A DNA stretch of 64,000 nt from Aphelenchoides besseyi (lineage: Eukaryota; Nematoda; Chromadorea; Rhabditida; Aphelenchoididae), in NCBI GenBank assembly GCA_024699855.1, contig JAMPIQ010000003.1:2294001-2358000 (forward strand), in the 5' to 3' direction. The notes below the pieces were generated by a model. The model was not told the origin of the DNA, searched no databases, and saw nothing but the letters and a program-made list of their open reading frames with translations. Shown here one piece after another: positions 12,101-24,033 of the stretch. The translations under genes were made by a program, and so were the position numbers. The number at the start of each line of letters is the position of its first letter. Position 1 is the stretch's first letter.

Positions 12101-13655
12101 ATTATGCAAATATTGGCTTCATGTGCTTGATTTCCGCCTTCTTCCGAATACAAAAGAAGAGGAAACTTTTTTTGGATCACCGCAGGTGATCGAAGCACAA
12201 AGAATTTCAAACAACGACAGAATTCAAAACGATCGTTGGATTTACTGGGCGATTGATCTACACGTCCTTTTCAAGTGCAACAGTCATCCGGAGATCATAG
12301 AAAAAAAGATGAAAAGGCACAGAAAATGGCGCTGTAAACTGTTTTGCTTCAACTGATGGCAAATTATCGGGAAGATGGCACAGGGAAATTGGTTTTGTAT
12401 GACAACAACGAGACACAAGAATGACACTCAATTGATCATAACGTAAACAATTAGAAAGCGGGCGGTTGAGGGCGCTCATCGTCTTTTCGACGACATTCTT
12501 CGTATTGTTTCGCACATCGAACAGCTCAAAGTTTTAAAAGAAGGATGAGAGGTCAATTGAAACGTTGGGAAACGTGTACATGGAGCTCCGCTGCTTAAGT
12601 GGTTGTGTTCAATCACTGATTGGAGCTTTGTAGGATGAAAATAGACGGTCGAAACTCCAATGTAGAAGTCGTCTGTGTGGAAGCGATCAATCAAAATCGA
12701 TTTCGTAAACCGAACAACTTCTTTTTGTCTTCACACCTCGAAACAATCAAACGTTTCAATTACAACATACCACAGAACAATAACCATTGATCTTCGGGGT
12801 CTTGACGTCGCCAACAAAAACCGATTGTACGCGAATCAAATTGATTGAATTCGGAAAACTTTTTCGAGTTACATTCGACCAGTCCACATCAACGGAGTGT
12901 CGACGGATGAACTCAAAAGCCAACTGACCGTGTGGGCGATGAAAGCCGATAATCCGCTACGCTCAAACTCGACTCAATGACTGTTTTTAACCGAATTTCT
13001 CGATGACAATCTTCCCTGAAGTGCACTAAATACCGATGGCCAAAGCAGTCTCCCGGCTAATGGCTATCTTATCCTATCAACTCGCCATACCATAAGCTTA
13101 AATGCGCAATTGCCGTCCGCCGCGCAGATAACAAACGCGGAAATCAAACGGTTTACGCGCAAAACCGAAGAAACTGATTGCATTCAATTGGGTTTTCTGC
13201 ACGTTTTCAGCCCAAAAGGCGTGTGTCCGAATCGAAAACCGTATAAATCGACGTCTACGGCACTTTCAATTCTTTGAATTGAACGTAGAAACGTGTGACG
13301 CAAATCCACGAAAATGTTTCCAATTGCGCGCACAAAAAACTTCCGCTTCTGACCGCGCGTCATGATCCGACAAATCGCATTGGTTTAATCGATGGAAAGA
13401 AACGTCAACCTGTGAATCATCGCAAATAGTCTATGGATCTAAGGCACCGAAAACACACGGGTTTTCTCATTCGAATCGGGTTTCAGCGTCCTTCCCCGCC
13501 GTACTGGTTAGCTTTGACATACAAACACAGCAAATGGCTTAGTTACGGTGAGATGAGCAATGGACAATCGAGTTTTTCGTGAATATGCACTCACGAATTG
13601 AATGAGTACAAAGATTATCTTGCTTGAAATGCAGTTCGATTAAAAGCAAATCAAA
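9140..13655. other. 4.5-kb stretch with no recognisable gene
   Basis: Both strands were read. There are several ORFs of 60-105 codons (for example 9669-9887 plus and 10832-11146 minus), most opening on TTG and none with a family resemblance. TATA-like boxes occur near 9991 (TATAAAT), 11815 (TATATAA) and 13244 (TATAAAT), but none leads into a convincing ORF. It may hold the promoter of the patched-related gene, a non-coding RNA gene or decayed genes; I cannot support any of these. Confidence 0.4.
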
Positions 13656-13877
13656 TCAGATCGAAGTTAAATGCCAATTATTCTTCTTCTTCATCTCACA
13701 AAGCCGTTTATTGGCTTCCGTTTGCCGAAGAAAAGTCGAACGGTAATTGAGTTGATTGCCTTCAATCTCCGCAAGAGTAATTGCACTGAAACTTTGCTCT
13801 ATCACCTTGTCATAAGCATCCAAAAGAAGATGCATTCTGTTGACAAGTTTTTGGTCAACTCGGAATTTTAGTCTCAA
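13656..13877 (-). CDS. hypothetical small charged helical protein, partial
   Basis: A minus-strand frame ending at 13656 that stays open upstream to about 13935 with no ATG at its head (it opens on TTG at 13877). The residues look coding: an amphipathic, charged, helix-forming stretch (motifs NRMHLLLDAYDKV and EANKRLCEMKKKN). An upstream ATG near 14024 (start MRGPATKND) could be a first exon, but I could not join the two in phase with canonical splice sites. Family not recognised; it is divergent to topoisomerase II. Confidence 0.35.
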   Translation of the reverse strand: MRLKFRVDQKLVNRMHLLLDAYDKVIEQSFSAITLAEIEGNQLNYRSTFLRQTEANKRLCEMKKKNNWHLTSI

Positions 13878-14234
13878 AACGACAATTCTTTCGTGCGGAC
13901 GTTTTTGAACGCGCCGCTTTGCAAGAAAGTCAACGGCGTCGGTTTACGTTCTGGATACTTCTACTTAGCGGATTGCTTCCGAAAGTTTTGTTCTGATCGT
14001 TTTTGGTCGCCGGTCCTCTCATTTCTTTTCGTTTAGAAAATCCAACCGAATCGTATCGAAGAGCGACGGTCGTTGGTTGGAGGTGTTGGGTTTTATGCGT
14101 TTTGGGTCTCTAACTTCTCGATCGTTGTTCGCTTTAACTCAAATTCGACAAGTAACTTGGAGAAGAATGTACGCGATTTCGAACGTTTGTTTATTTTGTT
14201 ATTCGTTGCTTTTAGTCGTCAGCCAACAGCATCG
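13878..14234. other. upstream region of topoisomerase II
   Basis: Lies between the small minus-strand frame and the topoisomerase II ATG. It is open for a stretch on the plus strand directly before the ATG and contains an acceptor-like TTTTAG near 14215, so a short upstream 5' exon encoding an N-terminal tail is possible. Confidence 0.3.
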
Positions 14235-17200
14235 ATGGGTACCGTTGAAGAAACCTACAAGAAGGTCTCGCAGTTGCAGCACGTGCTTCTTCGGCCGGAC
14301 ACCTACGTTGGATCGATTGAGTACAGCGAGCGATCGGTTAGTTCAGTCTTCTTTGTTTTCATTCTGTTTTGTTTCAGCCGATGTGGGTCTACGATTCGGA
14401 GGAAGGAAAAATTGTCAGCCGGGAAATCTCCTATGTTCCTGGGCTCTACAAGATTTTCGACGAGATTCTGGTCAATGCTGCCGACAATAAACAACGAGAT
14501 CCCAAAATGTCGCTGATTAAAATCAACATCGACAAGTAAGTCCCATTTCTGTTTTCTTTATTTTTGATTTTGTTCAGAAGCAAGAACGAAATCAGCGTCT
14601 ACAACAACGGAAAAGGAATTCCGATTGTTTTTCACAAAGACGAAAAAATGTACGTTCCCGAGCTGATCTTCGGTACTCTTCTCACTTCTTCGAACTACAA
14701 CGACAACGAGCGCAAAGTGACTGGTGGTCGAAACGGTTACGGAGCCAAGCTTTGCAACATTTTCTCCAAGAAGTTTACGATCGAAACTCAAAGCAAAGCT
14801 CAAAAGAAACACTTCAAACAGGTAAACCCACTCATTTCTTTATTTACAATCTTCTGTTTTCTCAGACATGGGTGAACAACATGAAAAAAGACAAAGAAGC
14901 GGAGATCACAGAACCGCGAGCTGATGAAGATTTTACAAAGATCACTTTTGTGCCCGATCTTCAACGCTTCAAAATGACGGAACTGGACGACGACATCATT
15001 GCTTTGATGTCTCGACGAGCTTTCGATGTTGCGGGTTCAGTCAAAGGAATCAAAGTCTATTTGAATGGAAAGAAGTTGCCGGTGAGTTGAATCACAAGTT
15101 CGATTAAATAAATGGTTGATTCCAGTGCGAAGGCTTTCAACAGTACGTTAAAGTGTATCCCAAACACGATAACATGGATGGAGAGCCAGCAAAAGTTGCG
15201 TACTGCAAACCGCACGATCGATGGGACATCGCCGTCACTCTCTCAAGCGGGACCTTTCAACAAGTTTCTTTTGTCAATTCAATCGCAACAACGAAGGTAA
15301 AATGAAGTTTCATTCAAAGTAAACAATCAGCATTTCAGGGCGGTCGACATGTCGATTACGTAAGCGATATGATTGTCGCTAAAATCATCGAAGTTGTGAA
15401 GAAAAAACTCGGCACGAAGAGTGGAGTTAACGTCAAACCGTTTCAAATCAAGAATCATCTTTGGGTTTTCGTGAACGCTTTGATTGAAAATCCGACCTTC
15501 GATTCTCAGACGAAAGAGACAATGACGTTGGCAGCGAAAGATTTTGGCTCCAAATTCACGTTGCCTGATTCATTCGTCAAGGAACTTCTGAAGTGCGGAA
15601 TCACAGAATCGGTCATGACTTGGGTTCGCTTCAAACAAATGGAACAACAAGACAAAAAGTGCTCATCGAAGAAGACTTCGAAACTCAAAGGACTCCCAAA
15701 ACTTGAAGACGCCAACGATGCTGGAACGAAGAAATCCCGTGATTGCACTTTGATTTTGACTGAAGGAGATTCAGCAAAGTCATTGGCTGTTGCTGGACTC
15801 GGTGTTGTTGGTCGTGACAAGTACGGAGTGTTTCCGTTGCGCGGTAAAATGCTCAACGTTCGAGAAGGAACGCACAAACAGATTCTGGAGAACGAAGAAA
15901 TCAACGCACTTCTTCGTATTGTGGGTCTGCAGTACAAAAAGAAGTACGATTCTGAAGATGACATGAACTCTCTACGCTATGGCAAAATCATGATCATGAC
16001 TGATCAGGTAAACTCAAGAATGATAAACTGATGATTGAGGTTTCTAGGATCAAGATGGCTCGCATATCAAAGGACTTGTCATCAACTTCATTCACGCTAA
16101 TTGGCCGAGCTTGTTGAAGAAAAGGGTTTCTCGAGGTTTGACAGAAATAATCTACGCTTATGATACACAACTTCTAGGAATTCATTACACCGATTGTGAA
16201 AGCAACCAAAGGAAACGATGTGAAATCGTTCTATTCGATGCCCGAGTATCAGGAATGGCGACAGGAGACCGAAAATTGGAAGACCTACAAGATTAAGTAC
16301 TACAAAGGCAAACCAAAGATCGTAACATTGGCTTACAATTGCTATTTTAGGATTGGGTACTTCAACGTCGAAAGAAGCGAAAGAGTATTTTTCGGACATG
16401 AACCGACATCGCATCCTCTTTAAATATGATGGTCCCGATTGCGATAATTCGGTGATTTTGGCGTTCTCGAAGAAGAAAATTGAAGAACGTAAACAGTGGT
16501 TGACACGTTGGATGGAGGTTCGAAAAGAACGACGAGATGCCGGTCAAATCGAAGACTATCTCTACAATGCCGGAACACGAGCAATCACTTACTCCGATTT
16601 TGTCAACAAGGAATTGATTCTCTTCTCCAACGCCGACAATGAACGATCGATTCCATCACTCGTTGACGGTCTCAAACCTGGACAACGCAAAGTTTGCTCA
16701 TCATTGAATATCCTCAATTGAATTCTTAACGTTTAGGTTATGTTCGCTTGTTTCAAAGTCGTCGAAAAGAAGGAAATGAAGGTCGCTCAACTTGCTGGTG
16801 CCGTTGGTGCAATGTCCGCCTATCATCATGGAGAAGTGAGTTGGAATCATTCAGACAAAATAACCCAATTTCTTCAGACAAGTTTGGCATCAACGATCGT
16901 CAATTTGGCCCAAAACTTTGTGGGCACAAACAACATCAATTTGCTGTTGCCCAATGGTCAATTCGGTACACGTCTTTGTGGTGGCAAAGACAATGCCAGT
17001 GCTCGTTATATTTACACTCAACTCAATCCAGTAGCCAAAACTCTTTTCCCCATCGGCCGATGAAAACGTCTTGCGTTTCTTGTTCGAAGACAATCAGCAA
17101 ATTGAACCTGAGTGGTATTGTCCGGTTATTCCAATGGTTTTGGTCAACGGTGCTGAAGGAATCGGTACAGGGTGGTCGACGAAGGTTCCGAATTACAATC

Positions 17201-19282
17201 CACGGGAACTGGTCGAGAACATGCGACGTCTGATACGTGGCGAAGAAATGAAACCGATGGTTCCGTGGTATCGCAAATTCAATGGATCCATCATTCAAGC
17301 AACTGATGGCAAGTATTTGACTATTGGTGAAGTTGGAATCCTTGGCAATGACACGATCGAAATCACGGAGCTGCCCATTAAAACATGGACGAGCAACTAC
17401 AAAGCTGCTCTTCTCAATCCGATGCTTGAAGGAACGCAGAAAACACCAGCAACTATTTTGGACTTCAGCGAATACCACACCGAAGATACGGTCAAGTTCG
17501 TGGTCAAAATGGACCCTCAGCAACTGCGAAAATACGAATCGAAAGGTCTACACGAATCGTTCAAACTCATCAGTTCAATTAACACAACATCGATGGTCCT
17601 CTTCGATGCTAACGGTTGTCTTCGAAAATACGATACACCGGAGCAAATCTGTCGCGAGTTCTTCGATGTTCGCAAACAAAAGTACATCGAACGCAAGGCT
17701 TTCTTGGAAGGAATGCTCACAGCTCAGTCCGAAAGACTCAGTGAACAAGCTCGTTTCATTCTCATGAAAATCAAAAACGAAATCCACGTGGAAAACAAAC
17801 GACGAGCCGCCATTATTGATCAACTCGTTCAACACAACTTCAAACCCGATCCAGTGAAGAAATGGAAGGACGAACAGAAGAAACGTGAGTTCGCAATGAC
17901 CGGCGAAGTTGCTTACGATGAAGAAGAAGCAGAAAACGAGGTTTGTGTATCAGAATCTACTCCTCTTGCTCAACCGCGAGGTTTCAGACTCAGGAATCAA
18001 AAACAGAGAAACGAGCCGGAGACTACGACTATCTGCTTGGTATGGCCATTTGGAAGCTGTCGATGGAAGACAAGGACAAAATGTTGGCCGAGAGCGAAGC
18101 GAAAACTGAAGAACTCAAAATCTTACAAGGAAAGAAGTGGAATGATCTCTGGGAAGAAGATTTGGTTGCCTTCTTAGAAGCTTTAGACAAACAAGTCAGT
18201 TGGAAATAAGTGATTTCAATTGCGGATTGGTTTTAGGAAAAGAAGGAAGACACTATTCGTGATGAAGCGATTAACAAGGCTCTCAGTAATTCGAGTAAAG
18301 AAACTGGTCGAAAGAAAGGAAAAGGTGCAAGGAAGAGTTTGGCCGTAGGTTTCGAGTTTTATAAACGTTTTTGATGTTTCGAATTCCAGGAAGTTCTTCC
18401 GAGTGCCGATGCATTGCGCGTAGAAATTGATGAAGCACTCATCAAGAGTAAATTCGCAAAGAAAATAACAACAAAGAAGGTCAAAAACGAATTAGGCGAT
18501 GAAGATGATTGGTTGAATGATAAAGAAGATGGCGAAGATGAGACTGAGAATAAGGATCTCAATGGGTTTGAAGTTGATAAACAGGTATTTTACAATTAAT
18601 GTAAACTTGTATCATTCTGTTCGTAGGAAAATGGTGAAGCAAAACCAAAGAGAGCGAAGAAAACCGCTGCGCCAAAAACACCGGCCAAGAAAAAACCAAA
18701 AATCGAATGTAGCTCCAGTGAAAATGAGAGCGAAAATGGATTTGAAGATGAGCTGGACGATGAGGTATCGTTGGAATAACATAAATTAATGATATTACCT
18801 TCTAGGAGTTTGAAGAAGAGAAGCCAATGAAAGCTGTCTTATCAAAAGCACCTGCGAAGCCAAAACAGAAGGCGGTAAGAAAGTCGAATGAAAACAACGA
18901 TCAGGTAGATAAGAAGGTATTGTTGAATTTATGTAAACTGAAGACATTGTTATTTTAGGTTAAGGTTGAAAAGAAGCCGACAAAACCAAAGAAGACCGCT
19001 GCACCGAAAGCTCCGGCTAAGCCGAAAAGAAAAACGGTCTGGATGTCCAGTGGAGACGAAGGATACACAGAGGTGAGCAGATGAAAATGAATGAAAATTA
19101 TTGAATTTGCAGTCTGATGACGACAACGATAATGGCGATTCGGAATTCGAAGAAAAAATGCCCGCAAAAAAAGTACGTGGAGCACCAACAGACGTGAGTT
19201 TGATGTTGAAATATTCTTTTTTTAACTTCTCATGTTGCAGGACGGCGCTTCTCCAGCCAAAAAACCGAAGGTTGAAAACTGA
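14235..19282 (+). CDS. top-2: DNA topoisomerase II (ATP-hydrolysing), one frame break
   Basis: Relaxes and decatenates DNA in the nucleus by passing one duplex through a double-strand break. In order: the N-terminal strap ending LLRPDTYVGSIEY, GHKL ATPase motifs (DEILVNAADNKQRDP; GGRNGYGAKLCNIFS), transducer, TOPRIM with LTEGDSAKSLAVAG and IMTDQDQDGSHIKGL, the winged-helix domain with ASARYIYTQL whose Tyr (codon 17007-17009) aligns with the DNA-cleaving Tyr, tower and C-gate, then a long Lys/Asp/Glu-rich tail over about seven short exons ending PAKKPKVEN. The start is the ATG of MGTVEETYKKV; orthologues often have a longer tail upstream, so a 5' exon may be missing. Oddities: the frame slips by one base at the C4 run 17048-17051, 13 codons after the Tyr, and then resumes perfectly; the intron 16308-16350 appears to be GC-AG. 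A polyA signal AATAAA lies at 19360. Confidence 0.95.
16308..16350 (+). other. GC-AG intron in topoisomerase II
   Basis: The phase-1 join of TAC AAA G to GA TTG GGT restores the family motif YYKGLGTSTSKEAKEYF, which needs a donor AAAG|GCAAAC and acceptor TTTTAG. The nearby GT at 16322 would put the next exon out of frame. The call rests on frame and homology only. Confidence 0.65.
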
Positions 19283-20010
19283 TCTACAGTCATCGTATAA
19301 TCTCATCTTTTCGATTATTCTCACGTTTGTTTCATTAACTTATTTTCCAAGTCGATTGCAATAAAATTGTAACTACTTTAAAGCGGTGAAAGGCGACTTC
19401 TGTAGCAATAAACACACGGGATTCAAAGATACACGAATAGAGAAAATCGCTGATCAGATGCCCAACAGATCAAATTTATTGGACCGAAGCTGCTGGACGT
19501 TGATGTGCAACAACAGATGCTAACGGTCCGTTGAGTGTTCGCTCACAAATCGACGGCCAATCGACGCGTGTTTAATTTGCCGTAAAAATCGACGTCTTTA
19601 TGTTGTGTGCGATCATATGTTATAATCCGTTCGTTTTATTGTTGACATCTCGATGATCATGATCCAAATATGAAACACGCAGATGATTAGGTAGTCTTGC
19701 GCTCAATTGAACCCGATCGAGATGCGTTCAAATACCGAAAACCAGTTCTTCGGCAACCGGATTCTCTGACCAGAATCAAATGGAACTCGAACAACAAGAA
19801 AGTGTTTGAAGTACGCTGAATACTCAATAAGGTATCTTATTTAGCTTTCGTAATGACGACGCAATTTCCTTCATGGAGTCGGAAGGATTTTTCGGCAACC
19901 TGCGTTTCGTCGATCCGATTCGACGATCAGAAGAAATTAACGAATAGAAGTTGCGTAATAGGAATTGATCTTGACCGTCGAATTGCAGCAGAAGAACAAC
20001 AAGTTAAATA
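19283..20010. other. 3' flank of topoisomerase II, no gene seen
   Basis: Contains the topoisomerase II polyadenylation signal at 19360-19365. Beyond it nothing coding was recognised. Confidence 0.4.
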
Positions 20011-20177
20011 GTCTCCGCTGGTTCTCATAGAATTGAGAAGGGCATTGCGGTGGAGTTGGCAGTTGCTGGTGCCACTGTTTATGTCACGTCAAGATCAAAT
20101 AAGTCGAGATGTTGTCAACTCAGTGGGGTCTTTAGATGAGAAAAAGAGAGAGGTTGAAAGCATTGCTAATAAACAGA
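20011..20177 (+). pseudogene. short-chain dehydrogenase/reductase relic
   Basis: A short run in one frame (20011-20103) reads as the Rossmann start of a DHRS1-like SDR: motif EKGIAVELAVAGATVYVTSR, where functional members have a glycine-rich TGASRGIG before it. A second run in another frame (about 20130-20177, SLDEKKREVESIANKQK) matches the next helix. The glycine motif is degraded (AGSHRIE), the two parts are in different frames and a stop intervenes, and no catalytic YxxxK region follows. This is a decayed fragment. Confidence 0.55.
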
Positions 20178-20817
20178 AATGTTGTTATTGAATATCGGCT
20201 TCAGTTTGTCTTTTTATACCCGAATGTTAAGGTGTCTTCTCAGTTGCACAAAAAACAGGAGCGGAGATCTTGCTAATCGAATAACTGATTGTTGCAATTC
20301 CGTCGGCTCTTCAAATGTTATTGTAAATAATTTCGAACATTTCCAATTCAACCATTCAGTTGAATGTGTCTACTAACCTTTTTTGAGGTTGTTTAACCTG
20401 ACGAGTCAGTAGATCGAGTGGACCTTGTACTATCGATGCCCTCGAATAGCTATGGGTTGAACGCGTCTCTCGGACTCAATCGCTCTCTTCTCCACGGCGC
20501 TCTTTTTGTCGCTATCCGGAGGTCAACAGTCACTGTTGCAGCGAAGAGAGTGACCGTCGAGCAGAACAAGTCGCCAAAAAGCGAGTTTCCCATCGGTTTG
20601 AGTTCAACTCCGAAGACTGTTCAAGCCGCCCGGACCTTCTCCCGGTGTCTTATTGACCTTTATTTGAGGTTAGTATTCGGATCAGCCCTTTCGTAGTGGT
20701 AGATCAGAAATTTTGGATTGTTCTGCTCATCGGCAGCGGAACCAATAAAATCACTGTGAACTCAGTTGCTTCATTTCTTTTGCTTTGATTTTGTCGGTTG
20801 AGTTCCAGTTTGAGAAA
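20178..20817. other. no gene recognised
   Basis: A moderately GC-rich patch at about 20440-20650 stays open on the plus strand, but the residues resemble no family and the frame has no ATG at its head. It may be 5' flank of the next gene. Confidence 0.35.
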
Positions 20818-21419
20818 ATGGATGCTCTTACACTTTTTATTATTTTGGCCATCTTCTTTGTCATTGCTTGGTATCATCGAGAGGAACAACGCAAAGAAAA
20901 TATCGGAATTCCGTACTTCGGTCCGATTTTCTGTGACACTTTCTGGTCGATGGTCGAGCGCCTTCCGGAAGGCAAGAATCTGACTGACTGGTTGGACAGC
21001 AAAGTGAAAGTAAGTTGACGATCATTGATGAATGCTCAGTTTTCTTGTAGGATCACGAAGAGGAACTTCGTCGGGAGATTCGTCGAAAACAATTGGAAAA
21101 TCGTTCTATTCGCGAAGAGGATCCAAAATCTAAAAACGCTAAACCGCTTTCCAAGGACTACGCTACAGTGGAAGGGTCGTTGAAAGAATCAGGTGAGTGT
21201 CGTCAAAATCTACTGACTATTGATTAGAAGCCGAGAGCAATTTGGAACTGAGCACTCTGTCAACTAACAGCAAACGTAAACGTCGTGGTAGTAGGTTCTA
21301 CATAGAAACCTAAATACCCTCCGATTTCAGGTGGTTCAAAGTCTTCAAAGTCGAAGAAGGAAAAGAAACATCGACGCAAGAAATCGAGTAACGGATCAAA
21401 GAAACCATCCAAAGTCTGA
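20818..21419 (+). CDS. small single-pass membrane protein with basic tail
   Basis: ATG at 20818 follows an A-rich leader. Exon 1 encodes an N-terminal hydrophobic helix (residues 4-18, LTLFIILAIFFVIAW) followed by a charged stretch; then come three short introns and a strongly charged, Ser/Lys-rich tail ending KKPSKV. The layout suggests a signal-anchored protein with a long charged soluble domain, in the ER or plasma membrane; topology cannot be fixed, but the positive residues after the helix favour a cytosolic tail. Two polyA-type signals (near 21431 and 21474) follow the stop. Exon joins are all in phase and no lesions are seen. Family not recognised. Confidence 0.7.
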
Positions 21420-22339
21420 AAAGTTGTTCGAATAAAAAATCCATTCGACTGTATTTTGTACACAAATTATTCGCAATAAAAGAAAAGCTGAATGAAAACA
21501 TGAATTCGGACGTTCAACTTGATCTCCAAATGCTAAAATCAGAAATCTAACTACAACATCTGCTTCTTTTCGATCTTATACATTTGGTCTTTGCATCTCA
21601 AGTTTTAGTGATCAAAAGCAAGAGTACAAATTCAGATTGATAAGCACGAATGTGACCAAAGATCTTAGAAACGGTGACTACTTTTTGATGAGAACAGAAT
21701 TGTTGTTCACGTGATCTATTGCTGTATGCGAAATTGACAACTACGATTCGGATATCAAGTCGAGATTCAACTTACGCCAATTTCATGAACTGGTTAGTCA
21801 TTCTATTTGTGTAATTCAGATATCAAGTTCAGGGAATTCGTGCCCCACTTCTTTGGTGTTACTAATGTTTTCCTACTCTACCCAACGGTTGTGAGTATTC
21901 AAGCGCTAACTTTGCCGAATATTACTCTCACGCCTGTGGAATCACGTTTACAACGAAGAGAAGTTACCAGCGATCTGCAGTTGGAATTGCGATCGTGTTG
22001 GTTCGTGAGTTTCATTTCATACATGTGTTAACAGTCATTAGCGGTTCTTTGTAATTCTCAACATACTTTTAACGATACCGCAGATTGAAATGAATTTGTC
22101 GTATTAAAAAACGTTTCCGTAATGACAATTATGAGTAACACGCTAATAAGCTCCTATCACGTCATTCGCTTATTTCGTTGACATATTTGATGAAAAAAGT
22201 ACCCGAAATGGCAGCTGGAAGTTTTCACCAAAATTAGAGCGGTAAAACTAGAAATTCTAGTAGTTTATGAAGTCAATCTACATAACTGATTTCTCGATTT
22301 CATAAGAACAATTCTACGATTTCATCACAAGATTTAAGT
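21420..22339. other. intergenic, possible decayed coding
   Basis: A stretch at about 21819-22030 is open on the plus strand behind an acceptor-like AATTCAG, with protein-like composition but no recognised family and no start. The rest is AT-rich with no signal. Confidence 0.35.
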
Positions 22340-23889
22340 ATGTTTTGGTCATCGGATTGCTTGAAGAACCCGACATCATGGTTGTATTTCGATTCTCTAT
22401 CGAATACTATCGGTTGGCTTCATTACGTACTATTATGTGAGTTAAAATAGCGCTTACCGTAACACATTTCAGTTTCAGGGTTACATTGTTTGTTGAGTTT
22501 GCTTTTCAGTTTACTTGGAATCGCATTAAATGCCATTCTACTGTATATAATCGTCTATCAATGTCAATCAACAACCAACATCAAACCGATGTTGGTGTTC
22601 TCAAGTGTTGTTGACATCATCCAATCTGTTGCAACAGTCTTCTTCTCACCAGTAAACTTTACAATCTTGCTTATTCTGACATGTTTTTAAGGTTATTTTC
22701 ACAATCAATGGATATTTTGTAGTGTTTAATAACAATCTCTTTTCTTCGAAATCCTGGTTAATCAACAACTTGTTATGTTGCGTAGCTATTTCCGCTGTTG
22801 TTTCCGGTTGGAATTGTTCGCCACTTCAGTTCATGGGTCGATTGCATTTGTTGAAACAGTAAGTTCAGTTCTTATCTAATAAACGCCTTAGAGCAATAAA
22901 TATAGTGGTGACTCTCCGAATGGCACTCAGCAGTTAAGACTCTACGTTTTTGGCACTTTAATGGCGTGCCTGTTGGCCACTGGAATTTCTTTGAACTTCT
23001 TTTCACGAACTCCAAACGAGTTCTTAAACGAAGCGACAGATGCGTTGAAATATTCGGGATTATCAGTTGAAAGCCACAAATCAAATGGAGGAAATTTGGT
23101 AAACTAAAAGAAAACATAAAAAAACAATGTTCAAATTTAGAAGGACCTTCTAACTGAACTTTATTTGAGCTATCTATTAGCAGTATCATTGGTGTCAAAC
23201 GGGATTATAGCCGGATGTTGGATACAAAAACAGCAATATTTGAGAGAGATTACGAGAACAACTCAAGTTTCCACTTCGACTCGTAGAATGCAAGCCGAAT
23301 TACAAAGAGTGTTCATGGCGTTGGCAATCACACCATTGGCTAGCAATGTGGTACCCGTCCTTATTCATCTGCTAACTATTCTGTGCTGCATAAATGTACC
23401 GATTATTTCGTTATTATGCTCCTTAGCTTTCACTTCATCTCCGCTGATCAACCCGCTGACCGCAATGTACGTAAAGCAACACAAATTGACTACGATTTTA
23501 GGTTTTTTGTTCGACCTTATCGTCGGGTTGTTATCTACTGGTTTCGACTACACCGACCAGCTCGACAGTCATCCTTTCCACCAGGAACTGCGTTAAAAAC
23601 TTTGCCCGCAATAGCACGAATCGTTATTCCACCACCAGCTGCAATGCCCAGACGCATAACTCGTCATGACGAAGAGTCTGCTCAGCGCTCTGTTGATAGT
23701 CGAGAGTTTCAAAACGAGGAATCAACTCTGCCTAACTCGAACGCATCAGAAGGCATAAAAGAAAATCAGGAGATACGACGCAAAGAAACGAAATCAAACG
23801 AAGATGTTTGGTCGAACAAAGACGTAGAAAACTCTAAGAAACGAGAATCAGAGACAGCATCGAAAATTTACACTTTGTCCACTTTCTGA
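22340..23889 (+). CDS. serpentine chemoreceptor (nematode 7TM GPCR)
   Basis: Exons reconstruct a seven-helix receptor starting MFWSSDCLKNPTSW at 22340. Hydrophobic segments: about 22490-22560, 22580-22650 and 22725-22800, a segment after the acceptor AATATAG at about 22908, then 23165-23230, 23330-23410 and 23410-23470. The last exon must use donor AT|GTACGTAAAG and the acceptor near 23502, giving MFFVRPYRR, a typical end of helix 7 in Srd/Str-type receptors, then a long Ser/Glu/Lys-rich cytosolic tail to the stop at 23889. Likely role: chemosensation at sensory cilia, as for the family. It converges on the receptor at 24034-25268. The exact serpentine class is uncertain. No frame lesion found. 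Confidence 0.8.
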
Positions 23890-24033
23890 TCATCTTTGTA
23901 TGTTGAATATATGACAAAGAGTAATAAAGTTGATTATAGAAACCGTGATTCATTACTATTATTGAAAACATTATTAATGCTCTAATTTGAACATAAAAAC
24001 AGGATTGATTGGATTGAGATTCTTAACAATGAG

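Noticed and set aside
13320..13360. Twelve-codon ORF ending NFRF after a TATA box, as a peptide gene
   Set aside because: Too short, no signal peptide and no processing sites; likely chance.
17001..17052. Explaining the topoisomerase II frame break as a small intron
   Set aside because: The only GT/AG pairs would delete conserved residues around the catalytic tyrosine and are under 35 nt.
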